Of a DNA stretch of 7,464 nt, positions 1-6,022 are shown piece after piece. This DNA comes from Geopsychrobacter sp. Lineage in GTDB: Bacteria > Desulfobacterota > Desulfuromonadia > Desulfuromonadales > Geopsychrobacteraceae. The stretch covers positions 1-7,464 of the forward strand of contig JAKIUS010000070.1 of the NCBI GenBank assembly GCA_021647445.1, in the 5' to 3' direction. The notes beneath the pieces were generated by a model. It had not been told where the DNA came from. It made no database searches and worked only from the letters and a program-made list of their open reading frames with translations. A program made the translations under genes and the position numbers. The number at the start of each line of letters is the position of its first letter. Position 1 is the stretch's first letter.

Positions 1-62
1 GCGGTCGCCCCTAAGGCGAGTAAAATTTGCGGCAACAGAGCCTGCAGTTCGAGACCACTCAT
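1..62 (-). CDS. nuoN: NuoN, complex I antiporter-like membrane subunit N (5' fragment only)
   Basis: Only the first 20 codons lie in the window; the gene runs off the left edge. The start is an ATG at 62-60 that overlaps the nuoM stop codon as ATGA, and it is preceded by a GGAGG Shine-Dalgarno (complement of 69-73) six bases upstream, inside the end of nuoM. The visible peptide begins MSGLELQALLPQILLALGA, which matches the N-terminal pattern of NuoN proteins (a short polar lead, then LLP-I-LALGA opening TM1). In the family NuoN is one of three Mrp-antiporter-like proton pumps and sits between NuoK and NuoM in the membrane arm. The call rests on this short match plus the invariable nuoM-nuoN order. 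The overlap suggests translational coupling to nuoM. Confidence 0.9.
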   Translation of the reverse strand, partial: MSGLELQALLPQILLALGAT

Positions 63-1567
63 GGCAGGCCTCCACCCTTAAGCAACAGACTGATTGGTCC
101 GCTCAGCGGAGCCAATACCGGTGCGGGATAGAGTCCCAGCCAGACCACCAGCAAAGCAAGGGGGATCAATAGCAGCCACTCACGCCGGTCGAGATCCGCA
201 TGCAGGCAATCCTTATCGCCAATTTTACACAGTTGCCCAAGCGGCCCCCAGAGGACCCCCTGTACCAGGCGCAACATGTAAGCCGCCGAGAAGACCACCC
301 CGGCGACGGCAAACGCTGCCAACAGCGGAAAGCGAGTGAAGCTTCCGAGTAGCACCAGAATTTCACCGGCAAAGTTGGCCAAGCCCGGCAGGCCCAACGA
401 GGCGAGGCTAAAGAGCAGAAAAAAAGCGCTGAAAAACGGCAGGCTCTTCCACATCCCACCCAGAACGCGCAGGTCACGCGAACCGGTGCGATCCTGCAGC
501 ATGGCGATCATGATAAACAGCGCCCCGGTGGTCACTCCGTGACCAATCATCAGCAGCAGTGAGCCCTCCCAGGCCAACTGATTCCAGGCACTTAAGCCCA
601 GGATAACAAAGCCCATATGCGATACCGATGAATAGGCGATAACCCGCTTAATATCGGTCTGAACATAGGCGATCCAAGCCGCATAGAAGATACCGATCAG
701 TGCTAGAATTGCCAGAAAAGGCAGACTCTGCTGCGCGGCATGAGGAAAAAACGGGAAGGCGAAACGGATCATCCCGTAGATGCCGGTCTTAAGCAGCAGT
801 CCGGCCAGATCGACCGAACCGGCCGCTGGAGCCTCGGTATGCGCATCGGGCAACCAGGTATGAAAGGGGAAGAGCGGCACCTTAACCACAAATGCGAGCA
901 TAAAGCCGAGGTAGAGCAGCATCTCGGTCGTCGGAGTCAAACTGGTATTCTTCAGCGCCTCAAGCGCGAAGCTGTAGACTCCTGTTTGTTCACCATGAAT
1001 CAGATAGAGACTGATAAGCGCCAGTAACATGAAAAGACTGCCGGCCAGGGTAAAAAAGAAAAACTTCAAGGCCGCATAGACCCGGTTGCCATGTCCCCAT
1101 ATACCGATCAAGAAGAGCATGGGGATCAGCATCAATTCCCAGAAGAGATAGAAGAGGATAAGATCGGTGGCCAGAAAGACGCCGATGATCCCAGTCTCCA
1201 TCACCAGCACCAATGCATAGAAAAGTGCTGGATGCTGCCGTTGCTTCCAACTGATCAGCACCGCCCCGACCTGCAGCAGGGCCGTCAAGGTGACCAGCAA
1301 CAGGGAGATACCATCCAGCGACAGACTGTAACGGATACCGAAACTCGGGATCCAGGGCTGATCCTCCTGCAGCAACCAGCCTGCAGCATGAGGCAGTTCG
1401 ATGAAGAGCCAGACACACAACAACAGGACGGCCAGCGTGGTTAGCAGGCTCAACCAGCGACAGGCCCCTGGCGAATGACGCAGCAACAGGCACAGCAGGG
1501 TTCCGGCCAGCGGCAACCAGAGCACCAGGCTGAGAAACGGAAAATCTGTCAAAGCAACGGGGTTCAT
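59..1567 (-). CDS. nuoM: NuoM, complex I antiporter-like proton-pumping subunit M
   Basis: A 502-residue, almost wholly hydrophobic protein with about 14 membrane segments, of normal NuoM length. It is one of the proton-translocating antiporter-like subunits of the membrane arm. The key residues are present: Glu144 in the FWE motif of TM5, Lys229 in the broken-helix motif VVKVPLFPFHTWLPDAH, Lys260 in LAGLLLKTG, and Glu402 in NFAGEILVLLGSF (the equivalent of E. coli Glu407 in TM12). EAPAAGSVDLAGLLLKTG and the QTDIKRVIAYSSVSHMGF stretch are very close to E. coli NuoM. I chose the ATG at 1567-1565 because no start codon lies between it and an in-frame stop at 1595-1597. Its best Shine-Dalgarno, AGGA, is 13 bases away, so the ribosome site is weak or structured. 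The gene is separated from nuoL by 83 bp and overlaps nuoN by 4 bp. Confidence 0.97.
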   Translation of the reverse strand: MNPVALTDFPFLSLVLWLPLAGTLLCLLLRHSPGACRWLSLLTTLAVLLLCVWLFIELPHAAGWLLQEDQPWIPSFGIRYSLSLDGISLLLVTLTALLQVGAVLISWKQRQHPALFYALVLVMETGIIGVFLATDLILFYLFWELMLIPMLFLIGIWGHGNRVYAALKFFFFTLAGSLFMLLALISLYLIHGEQTGVYSFALEALKNTSLTPTTEMLLYLGFMLAFVVKVPLFPFHTWLPDAHTEAPAAGSVDLAGLLLKTGIYGMIRFAFPFFPHAAQQSLPFLAILALIGIFYAAWIAYVQTDIKRVIAYSSVSHMGFVILGLSAWNQLAWEGSLLLMIGHGVTTGALFIMIAMLQDRTGSRDLRVLGGMWKSLPFFSAFFLLFSLASLGLPGLANFAGEILVLLGSFTRFPLLAAFAVAGVVFSAAYMLRLVQGVLWGPLGQLCKIGDKDCLHADLDRREWLLLIPLALLVVWLGLYPAPVLAPLSGPISLLLKGGGLP

Positions 1568-1579
1568 TCTTGAATGTCT

Positions 1580-1595
1580 ATCCTTTGTGTAGGAT
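1580..1595 (-). promoter_or_regulatory. nuoM ribosome binding site in a small inverted repeat
   Basis: The only Shine-Dalgarno-like sequence upstream of nuoM is AGGA (complement of 1581-1584), 13 bases from the ATG. It lies in the 3' arm of a possible 5-bp hairpin with a 6-base loop (AUCCU...AGGAU in the transcript). The hairpin is short and may not be stable. Together with the long spacing it suggests that nuoM starts less efficiently than the coupled genes around it. Confidence 0.35.
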
Positions 1596-1627
1596 CAGTA
1601 ACGAGTAGAAACTTAAAAAAAATATCA

Positions 1628-1648
1628 TCACTTGTCACTTGTCACGGC
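1628..1648. repeat. Short heptamer tandem repeat TCACTTG
   Basis: Reading the plus strand, TCACTTG occurs twice in perfect tandem (1628-1634 and 1635-1641), followed by a degenerate third unit TCACGGC (1642-1648) that ends two bases before the nuoL stop codon. The period of seven and the TCAC core match the larger array between nuoI and nuoJ, although the remaining three bases differ. Three units alone could be chance; the shared period and core make a relation plausible. Confidence 0.55.
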
Positions 1649-1650
1649 CT

Positions 1651-3507
1651 CTAAACCACAGCCTTCAACAACAGCCAACCAACCATCAGCAACAATCCCC
1701 AGGCGAAACCCTGCAGATAAAACGAGAGTTGCCCGGTCGCCAACTGGCGCATATAACCGCCCCAATGCAGCAGGGTGCGCCCGAGGCCTTCAACCACACC
1801 ATCGATCAAGCCCTTATCTCCGGCGATAAAACAGAAACGTGCCGTAAAGCGGTAGGGCCGTAAAACAAGCCATTCATAAAGGGCATCAAAGCGCCAGCCC
1901 TGGAGCAAAAAACGCCGCCAGCTGCTCTCTGCTTCGACCTCAAAATTGCGATAGAGCAGATGCGCTGGCAGCCACCCCGCGACGAAGAACAGACTCATCA
2001 GTACCAGTAGCCCGAGCTCAGTGACCAGCGGCAGCTCCTTAGCAGGGGTTGAACCCAACCAGGCACCAAGCAACTCATGACCGCCATAAAAGTGTGGCAG
2101 ATTGAACAGACCGCCGAACAGGCCGAACAACGCCAGCGGCGGCAGGGTCCAGATCAGAAGCGGTGAAAGCCGATGGGCCGTTTTTTTGCCGCGATAAGAA
2201 CCAAAAAAGACCAGGTAAAGCAGACGGAAGCTATAAAAGGAGGTCAGTCCGGCGGTAAAAACACCGATTCCCCACAGACAGGCCAAAAAACCGTCGCCTC
2301 GCGTGAAGGCGGCGAACACAATGGCAGCCATGGAGAAGAAACCACCGCTCAAGGGCGCACCAGCCAGACACAGAATTCCGATCAAAAACAGCCAGAAAAG
2401 CAACGGACTCTTCTGTTTCAGCCCACCCATCTTGTAGATGTCGTTCTCGCCTCCAGCCAGATGAATCAGAGCACCGGCTCCCATAAAGAGCAGCGCCTTG
2501 AAGAAGGCGTGGACCAGCAGATGATCGATGGCCGCCGCGACACTGCCGACCCCGACCGCGAGAAACATATAGCCAATCTGACTCATGGTTGAATAGGCGA
2601 GCACCCGTTTGATCTCACGCTGGGCGACGGCGCAACTGGCGGCGTAGAGCGCAGTCAGCGCACCAACCGCGGCGATCACAGCCATCCCAGTTGCAGAGAG
2701 TGAGACCAGCGGAAAGAGTCGGCAGAGCAGATAGACCCCGGCAGTGACCATGGTCGCGGCATGAATCAGCGCCGAAACCGGCGTCGGACCGGCCATGGCA
2801 TCGGGCAGCCAGGTCATCAATGGAAACTGTGCGCTCTTACCGCAGGCTCCCCCCAGCAGCAGCAGCACCAGCGGGGTGAGCAGAACGGGATCAAGCTCGG
2901 TGGCACGCTGGTTGATCTCGGCAATATTGACGGTCCCAAGCAGCGAGAACAACCAGAGTAGAGCAATAGTGAAAAAGAGGTCACCAATGCGGGTGACGAT
3001 GAAGGCTTTACGTCCCGCCAGGGCATTTTCACTTTTGGCGTACCAGAAACCGATCAAACCATAACTGCAGACCCCGACCCCCTCCCATCCGAGAAAGAGC
3101 AGCAACAGATTATCGGCCAAAATAATACAAAGCATGGCGCAAACAAACAGGTTGAGCAGTGCAAAGAAACGCGCCTGGTCCTCTTCATGCTCCATGTAAC
3201 CAGCCGCATAGATATGAATCAGACTCGCAACCCCGGTAACCATCAGCGTCATGGTTGCCGCCAAGGGATCAAAGAACAAGCCGATATCGGCCTTGAGTCC
3301 GGCGCTCGCCAGCCAGGTAAAGAGCGTGACCTGCGTCCCTTCCGCCGCCAGCGGCCAGCAGAGCAGCGTCACCCCGAAGCTGCCGACAATCGCACCGATG
3401 GCCAGCAAGGCGACCAATGCGCGCGGCAGACGACAACCGAAACAGGCGTTAAACACCCCGCCGGTCAGCGGCAACAGAATCAATAGGAACAGCAGTCGAG
3501 AATCCAT
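1651..3507 (-). CDS. nuoL: NuoL, distal antiporter-like proton-pumping subunit of complex I, with a variant TM12 motif
   Basis: A 618-residue membrane protein (E. coli NuoL has 613), the terminal pump of the membrane arm, whose C-terminus normally makes the long lateral helix along the arm. Conserved channel residues visible are Glu142 (LGWEGVGVCSYGLIGFW), Lys224 (GKSAQFPL), His249 (SALIHAATMVTAGVY), and His333 with Lys337 (HAFFKALLFMGAG). The segment AQREIKRVLAYSTMSQIGYM is typical. The oddity is in TM12: the family motif FFSKDEI is FFSMAAI here (Met393, codon 2331-2329), so the usual Lys-Asp-Glu is absent and no charged residue lies between about 368 and 402. The tail after about residue 535 (GWRFDALYEWLVLRPY, final segment 594-618) fits the lateral helix and last membrane helix, so the gene is full length. 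The ATG directly follows the nuoK stop (TAA-ATG), with GAGGGG (complement of 3512-3517) as ribosome site. Confidence 0.97.
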   Translation of the reverse strand: MDSRLLFLLILLPLTGGVFNACFGCRLPRALVALLAIGAIVGSFGVTLLCWPLAAEGTQVTLFTWLASAGLKADIGLFFDPLAATMTLMVTGVASLIHIYAAGYMEHEEDQARFFALLNLFVCAMLCIILADNLLLLFLGWEGVGVCSYGLIGFWYAKSENALAGRKAFIVTRIGDLFFTIALLWLFSLLGTVNIAEINQRATELDPVLLTPLVLLLLGGACGKSAQFPLMTWLPDAMAGPTPVSALIHAATMVTAGVYLLCRLFPLVSLSATGMAVIAAVGALTALYAASCAVAQREIKRVLAYSTMSQIGYMFLAVGVGSVAAAIDHLLVHAFFKALLFMGAGALIHLAGGENDIYKMGGLKQKSPLLFWLFLIGILCLAGAPLSGGFFSMAAIVFAAFTRGDGFLACLWGIGVFTAGLTSFYSFRLLYLVFFGSYRGKKTAHRLSPLLIWTLPPLALFGLFGGLFNLPHFYGGHELLGAWLGSTPAKELPLVTELGLLVLMSLFFVAGWLPAHLLYRNFEVEAESSWRRFLLQGWRFDALYEWLVLRPYRFTARFCFIAGDKGLIDGVVEGLGRTLLHWGGYMRQLATGQLSFYLQGFAWGLLLMVGWLLLKAVV

Positions 3508-3813
3508 TTAGCCCCTCAACTCGTTAAAGGCACGCACATCCACGGTTTGCTTGCGGTGATTGAGATAAACCACCATCGCCAATGAGATAGAAACCTCGGC
3601 CGAGGTCAACGCCATCAGAAAAATCACCAGCACCTGGCCATCGACCTGCTGCCAGAGAGCGCTGGCACCGACCAGCACCAGACCGGCGGCATTGAGCATA
3701 ATTTCAACCCCGATCAAGATCATAATCAGATTACGCCGCACCAGCACCGCCATCAGACCGAGAAAGAAGAGTAGACTGGCCAACACCAACAGATGTTCGA
3801 ACGGTACGATCAT
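3508..3813 (-). CDS. nuoK: NuoK, complex I membrane subunit K
   Basis: A 101-residue protein with three membrane helices, the family's normal size, homologous to mitochondrial ND4L and to MrpC. It carries the two buried glutamates needed for proton transfer along the membrane arm: Glu37 in LIGVEIMLNAAGL and Glu73 in TSAEVSISLA, matching E. coli Glu36 and Glu72. The RRNLIMILIG motif and the C-terminal NELRG are also close to E. coli NuoK. The ATG overlaps the nuoJ stop (ATGA, 3813-3810), with a strong GGAGG ribosome site (complement of 3820-3824) six bases upstream. The stop abuts the nuoL start. Both junctions imply translational coupling. Confidence 0.97.
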   Translation of the reverse strand: MIVPFEHLLVLASLLFFLGLMAVLVRRNLIMILIGVEIMLNAAGLVLVGASALWQQVDGQVLVIFLMALTSAEVSISLAMVVYLNHRKQTVDVRAFNELRG

Positions 3814-4331
3814 TTGATGCCTCCCGCCTCTTTGCGCCCACCGGCACGTCCGACATAAAAAGCCCCGACCGCCGCGAACAGCAGTTGAAAAGAGACGATC
3901 TCAATCGCCAGCGCATATTCATGGAAGAGCACGTAGCCAAAATCTCGCGGCGAGGCATACCAGGTTGGAATATTCTGGCTGCCCGCCGGATCGAGTTTTA
4001 GCAGCAACAGAGTACACCCAATAAGCGCCGCACCGAGCAGCAGCACCGGCAACCATTGCAGCGGCCCCGGGCCCTGGCGATCGGCCCGTTCACCGGGGGA
4101 GAGCTCAAGCATCATGATGATAAACAGAAAGAGCACCATGATGGCACCGGCATAGATAATGACCTCCCAGGCCGCGACCAAAGGAGCACCGAGCAGATAA
4201 AAGAGCATCGCCAGCGCAAAAAAGCTGTTGACCAGGTAGATGATCGAATGCACCGGGTTACGCCGGGTAATCGCCATCGCCGTCGCAACAACCGCGATGA
4301 TGCCCAGTATGTAGAAAATATAGGTTGCCAT
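3810..4331 (-). CDS. nuoJ: NuoJ, complex I membrane subunit J
   Basis: A 173-residue protein with about five membrane helices, the homologue of mitochondrial ND6, linking the quinone chamber to the pumps. The third-helix signature WEVIIYAGAIMVLFLFIIMM is intact (Glu56, Tyr60 and the glycine of the pi-bulge region). The N-terminal RRNPVHSIIYLVNSFFALAMLF is also typical. I chose the ATG at 4331-4329 (MATYIFYILG): it has an AGGTG ribosome site six bases upstream and starts directly with TM1. The same frame stays open upstream to 4394, but that stretch is repeat DNA with no plausible family residues. It is the only gene in the J-K-L block not coupled by overlap to the gene before it: 168 bp of repeat-bearing spacer lie between nuoI and nuoJ. 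Its stop overlaps nuoK. Confidence 0.97.
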   Translation of the reverse strand: MATYIFYILGIIAVVATAMAITRRNPVHSIIYLVNSFFALAMLFYLLGAPLVAAWEVIIYAGAIMVLFLFIIMMLELSPGERADRQGPGPLQWLPVLLLGAALIGCTLLLLKLDPAGSQNIPTWYASPRDFGYVLFHEYALAIEIVSFQLLFAAVGAFYVGRAGGRKEAGGIK

Positions 4332-4334
4332 CTT

Positions 4335-4342
4335 TAACACCT
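4335..4342 (-). promoter_or_regulatory. nuoJ ribosome binding site containing a heptamer copy
   Basis: The transcript reads AAAGGUGUUAAAG-AUG, giving AGGUG with six bases before the nuoJ start. The plus strand at 4335-4341 is exactly TAACACC, the same heptamer repeated in the array at 4389-4479. The six bases AGGUGU are perfectly complementary to ACACCU (complement of 4363-4368) in the inverted heptamer arm about 20 bases upstream, so the site could be masked by local RNA pairing. That this happens in the cell is inference. Confidence 0.65.
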
Positions 4343-4359
4343 TTAGTACCTTTGAAATC

Positions 4360-4387
4360 GTGAGGTGTGAGGCGTAAGGAGTGAGGG
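4360..4387. repeat. Four heptamers in inverted orientation to the main array
   Basis: On the plus strand the units read GTGAGGT, GTGAGGC, GTAAGGA and GTGAGGG. Their reverse complements (ACCTCAC, GCCTCAC, TCCTTAC, CCCTCAC) are units of the same kind as the array that follows, so the block is a purine-rich mirror of it on the opposite strand. It is more degenerate than the main array. It supplies the 3' arm of a potential hairpin in the nuo transcript. Confidence 0.85.
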
Positions 4388-4441
4388 GTAACACCTAACA
4401 CCTAACACCTAACACCTCACGCCTCACGCCTAACACCTCAC
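4360..4441 (-). promoter_or_regulatory. Potential long RNA hairpin formed by the opposed heptamer blocks
   Basis: The 29 bases at 4360-4388 are complementary to 4413-4441 with 25 Watson-Crick pairs, one G-U pair (in the transcript) and three mismatches, enclosing a 24-base loop made of TAACACC units. Other registers shifted by seven bases also pair. In the transcript this would stand about 28 bases before the nuoJ start. There is no U-tract after it, so it does not look like an intrinsic terminator. Possible roles are blocking exonucleases (differential stability of the G-I and J-N parts of the message) or modulating nuoJ initiation; both are inference. Confidence 0.6.
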
Positions 4442-4479
4442 GCCTCACGCCTCACGCCTCACGCCTCACGCCTCACGCC
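4389..4479. repeat. Tandem heptanucleotide array, 13 units, between nuoI and nuoJ
   Basis: Thirteen perfectly phased seven-base units fill 91 bp. Plus-strand order is TAACACC x4, TCACGCC x2, TAACACC x1, TCACGCC x6. The two variants differ at the second and fifth positions only, and no unit departs from one or other type. A partial unit T follows at 4480. The period is not a multiple of three, all frames are interrupted by stops, and no start codon with spacing makes sense, so it is non-coding. The clean variants arranged in blocks suggest slipped-strand or unequal-recombination expansion. Heptanucleotide tandem repeats are an established class in some bacteria (the STRRs of cyanobacteria); I believe similar arrays occur in Desulfuromonadales, but cannot confirm that here. 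They are far too short and lack spacers for CRISPR. Confidence 0.95.
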
Positions 4480-4492
4480 TGACTTTGCCCCA

Positions 4493-4510
4493 TCATGCCT
4501 CAGGGCATGA
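4493..4510 (-). repeat. Perfect 7-bp inverted repeat over the nuoI stop codon
   Basis: TCATGCC (4493-4499) and GGCATGA (4504-4510) are perfect complements around a four-base loop that contains the nuoI stop codon. The transcript could form a small hairpin exactly at translation termination. No U-run follows, so it is not a standard terminator. It may be chance. Confidence 0.5.
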
Positions 4511-5030
4511 GATCTCTAACATCCACCGGCTTGTCTTCACCGGGGTTTTCACCACGCCCTGCGACCACCCCGATACCGGCGTGTCGGTAAAAATTATAGT
4601 CCGGCTCCTGGCCACAATGATCGACCAGCAACTCCTCTTTCTCCCACACTGTCTCCAACGGGTTGCGATTGGCCAACTCGAAATCACCGGTCACCTGAAT
4701 CGCCAGGGTCGGGCAGGCCTCGGTGCAGAGACCGCAAAAGATACAACGACTGAAATTGATGCGGAACCAGGCGGCGTAGCGGCGACCATCCTCCCCTTCA
4801 GTCGCCTGCATCGAGATGCAATCGACGGGGCAGGCGGCGCTGCATAGATGACAGGCGACACAACGCTCCTGCCCATCGGGGTCACGGGTCAGAATCAGGC
4901 GACCCCGGTAACGCGGCGAAATTTCAGCCCGCTGTTCCGGGTACTGAATTGTCACCGTGGGCCGAAACATATTGCGCAGGGTAATCCAAAAGGGTTGGAT
5001 GGTTCCCTTGATATCGCGCCAGATATTCAT
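4500..5030 (-). CDS. nuoI: NuoI, complex I 2x[4Fe-4S] ferredoxin-like subunit
   Basis: A 176-residue peripheral-arm subunit (TYKY/NuoI family) that carries clusters N6a and N6b between NuoG and the terminal cluster N2. Both binding motifs are complete: CVACHLCSAACP (Cys57, 60, 63, 67) and CIFCGLCTEACP (Cys96, 99, 102, 106). The first ten residues and the PFWITLRNMFRPTVTIQYP stretch form the amphipathic N-terminus that lies on the membrane. The sequence between the motifs (RRYAAWFRINFSR) and the tail (PDYNFYRHAG, ending KPVDVRDLMP) closely follow E. coli NuoI. The start ATG overlaps the nuoH stop (ATGA) and has GGAGG (complement of 5036-5040) five bases upstream. It is followed by the repeat-bearing spacer rather than directly by nuoJ. 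Confidence 0.98.
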   Translation of the reverse strand: MNIWRDIKGTIQPFWITLRNMFRPTVTIQYPEQRAEISPRYRGRLILTRDPDGQERCVACHLCSAACPVDCISMQATEGEDGRRYAAWFRINFSRCIFCGLCTEACPTLAIQVTGDFELANRNPLETVWEKEELLVDHCGQEPDYNFYRHAGIGVVAGRGENPGEDKPVDVRDLMP

Positions 5031-6022
5031 CCCTGCCTCCAGAGTAGAAAGGCACCGGTCAGAATAACGTTGAGCAACGACAGAGGGAGCAGAATTTTCC
5101 AGCCGAAGTGCATCAGTTGATCATAGCGCAAGCGCGGCAGGGTGCCGCGTACCCAGATAAAGAAGAAACAGACCAAAAGCACCTTAATGCTGAACCAGAC
5201 GATACCCGGCAAAAACGGCCCCATCCAACCGCCTAAAAAGAAGACCGTCAACATCGAACCGAGAATAATCAGATTGATATACTCGCCGACAAAAAACAGC
5301 CCAAAGCGCATCCCCGAATACTCGGTATGAAAGCCCGCTACCAATTCATTTTCGGCCTCGGGAAGATCGAAAGGGATCCGTTTACTTTCGGCGACAATGC
5401 TGATCAAAAAGATCAAAAAAGCCAGCGGATTCACCAGCGCGAAAGGCACATCGGCCTGGGCCATGACGATATCGTTCAGCGAAAATGAACGTGCCAGCAT
5501 CACCACCGGCACCAGCGCCAGCCCCATCGACAGTTCATAGCTGATCAACTGCGAAAGTCCACGAATCGCCCCGAGCAGCGCATATTTGGAATTCGAGGCC
5601 CAGCCGCCGAGGGTCATGCCATAGACCGCCAGTGATGAGAGTCCGAGAAAAAAGAGCACGCCAATGTTCAGATCGCAAACGACCAGCGGGACCTCGTGGC
5701 CGAAGAGGGTCAGGGGTGGACCGAAGGGGACCACGGCGAAGGTCAAAAGGGCGGTCACCGCCGCCAGACCGGGGGCCAGCATAAACAGCCACTTATCGGC
5801 CTGATCGGGAATAAAATCTTCCTTGGTCAAGAGCTTGATCACATCGGCCAGCGGCTGCATCAGCCCGAAGGGGCCGACCCGATTGGGGCCGGGGCGCAAC
5901 TGCATGCGACCCAGAATCTTACGCTCCGCAAGCACCAGATAAGCGGCTAGAGTCAAGAGCACAAAGAAGACCAACCCCAGCTTGGCCAGGATCAGCAAGG
6001 TTATGAGCAACCACTCAGGCAT
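5027..6022 (-). CDS. nuoH: NuoH, complex I quinone-chamber membrane subunit H
   Basis: A 331-residue protein with about eight membrane helices (ND1 homologue; E. coli has 325), forming most of the quinone tunnel and the start of the proton path. The conserved cytoplasmic loops are intact: AERKILGRMQLRPGPNRVGP (about 32-51), the acidic loop RIPFDLPEAENELVAGFH with TEYSGM (about 215-238), and RGTLPRLRYDQLMHFGWK (about 292-309). The open frame extends upstream to 6208, but that part is the antisense-frame reading of nuoG and has no family match. Of two adjacent ATGs (6025 and 6022) I prefer 6022 (MPEWLLITLL), since GGAGG (complement of 6029-6033) is six bases from it and only three from the other. 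It overlaps the nuoG end by 8 bp and nuoI by 4 bp. Confidence 0.96.
   Translation of the reverse strand: MPEWLLITLLILAKLGLVFFVLLTLAAYLVLAERKILGRMQLRPGPNRVGPFGLMQPLADVIKLLTKEDFIPDQADKWLFMLAPGLAAVTALLTFAVVPFGPPLTLFGHEVPLVVCDLNIGVLFFLGLSSLAVYGMTLGGWASNSKYALLGAIRGLSQLISYELSMGLALVPVVMLARSFSLNDIVMAQADVPFALVNPLAFLIFLISIVAESKRIPFDLPEAENELVAGFHTEYSGMRFGLFFVGEYINLIILGSMLTVFFLGGWMGPFLPGIVWFSIKVLLVCFFFIWVRGTLPRLRYDQLMHFGWKILLPLSLLNVILTGAFLLWRQG

Larger units (their letters stand above)
1568..1650. other. nuoL-nuoM intergenic spacer
   Basis: This is an 83-bp gap, one of only two true gaps in an otherwise overlapping gene string. It holds a short heptamer repeat next to the nuoL stop, a run of eight A (eight U in the transcript) at 1615-1622, and a weak inverted repeat (ATCCT at 1580-1584, AGGAT at 1591-1595) whose transcript hairpin would include the AGGA of the nuoM ribosome site. 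I see no coding potential and no convincing promoter or terminator: the U-run has no GC-rich hairpin in front of it. Confidence 0.7.

Noticed and set aside
800..825. Unusual buried acid Asp253 in NuoM (SVDLAG)
   Set aside because: E. coli NuoM has the same SVDLAG sequence, so this is a lineage feature of this complex I type rather than an anomaly.
1613..1650. Terminator or promoter at the A8/T8 run in the nuoL-nuoM gap
   Set aside because: There is no GC-rich inverted repeat before the U-run, and no pair of convincing -35/-10 elements with correct spacing could be picked out.
2173..2592. A 139-codon plus-strand open frame opposite nuoL
   Set aside because: The composition (Lys/Gln/Thr/Gly rich, low complexity) is that of a reverse reading of membrane-protein codons; it is wholly inside nuoL.
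4332..4394. Extended N-terminus for NuoJ from a non-ATG start at 4394
   Set aside because: The extension would begin within the heptamer repeats and has no family match; the ATG at 4331 has a proper ribosome site and gives the usual NuoJ N-terminus.
4360..4441. Intrinsic terminator between nuoI and nuoJ
   Set aside because: The stem is long, but no U-tract follows in the transcript direction (GAUUUCAAAGG comes next), and termination here would cut off essential complex I genes.
4360..4480. CRISPR array
   Set aside because: Units are seven bases, directly adjacent, without unique spacers; no cas genes are nearby.
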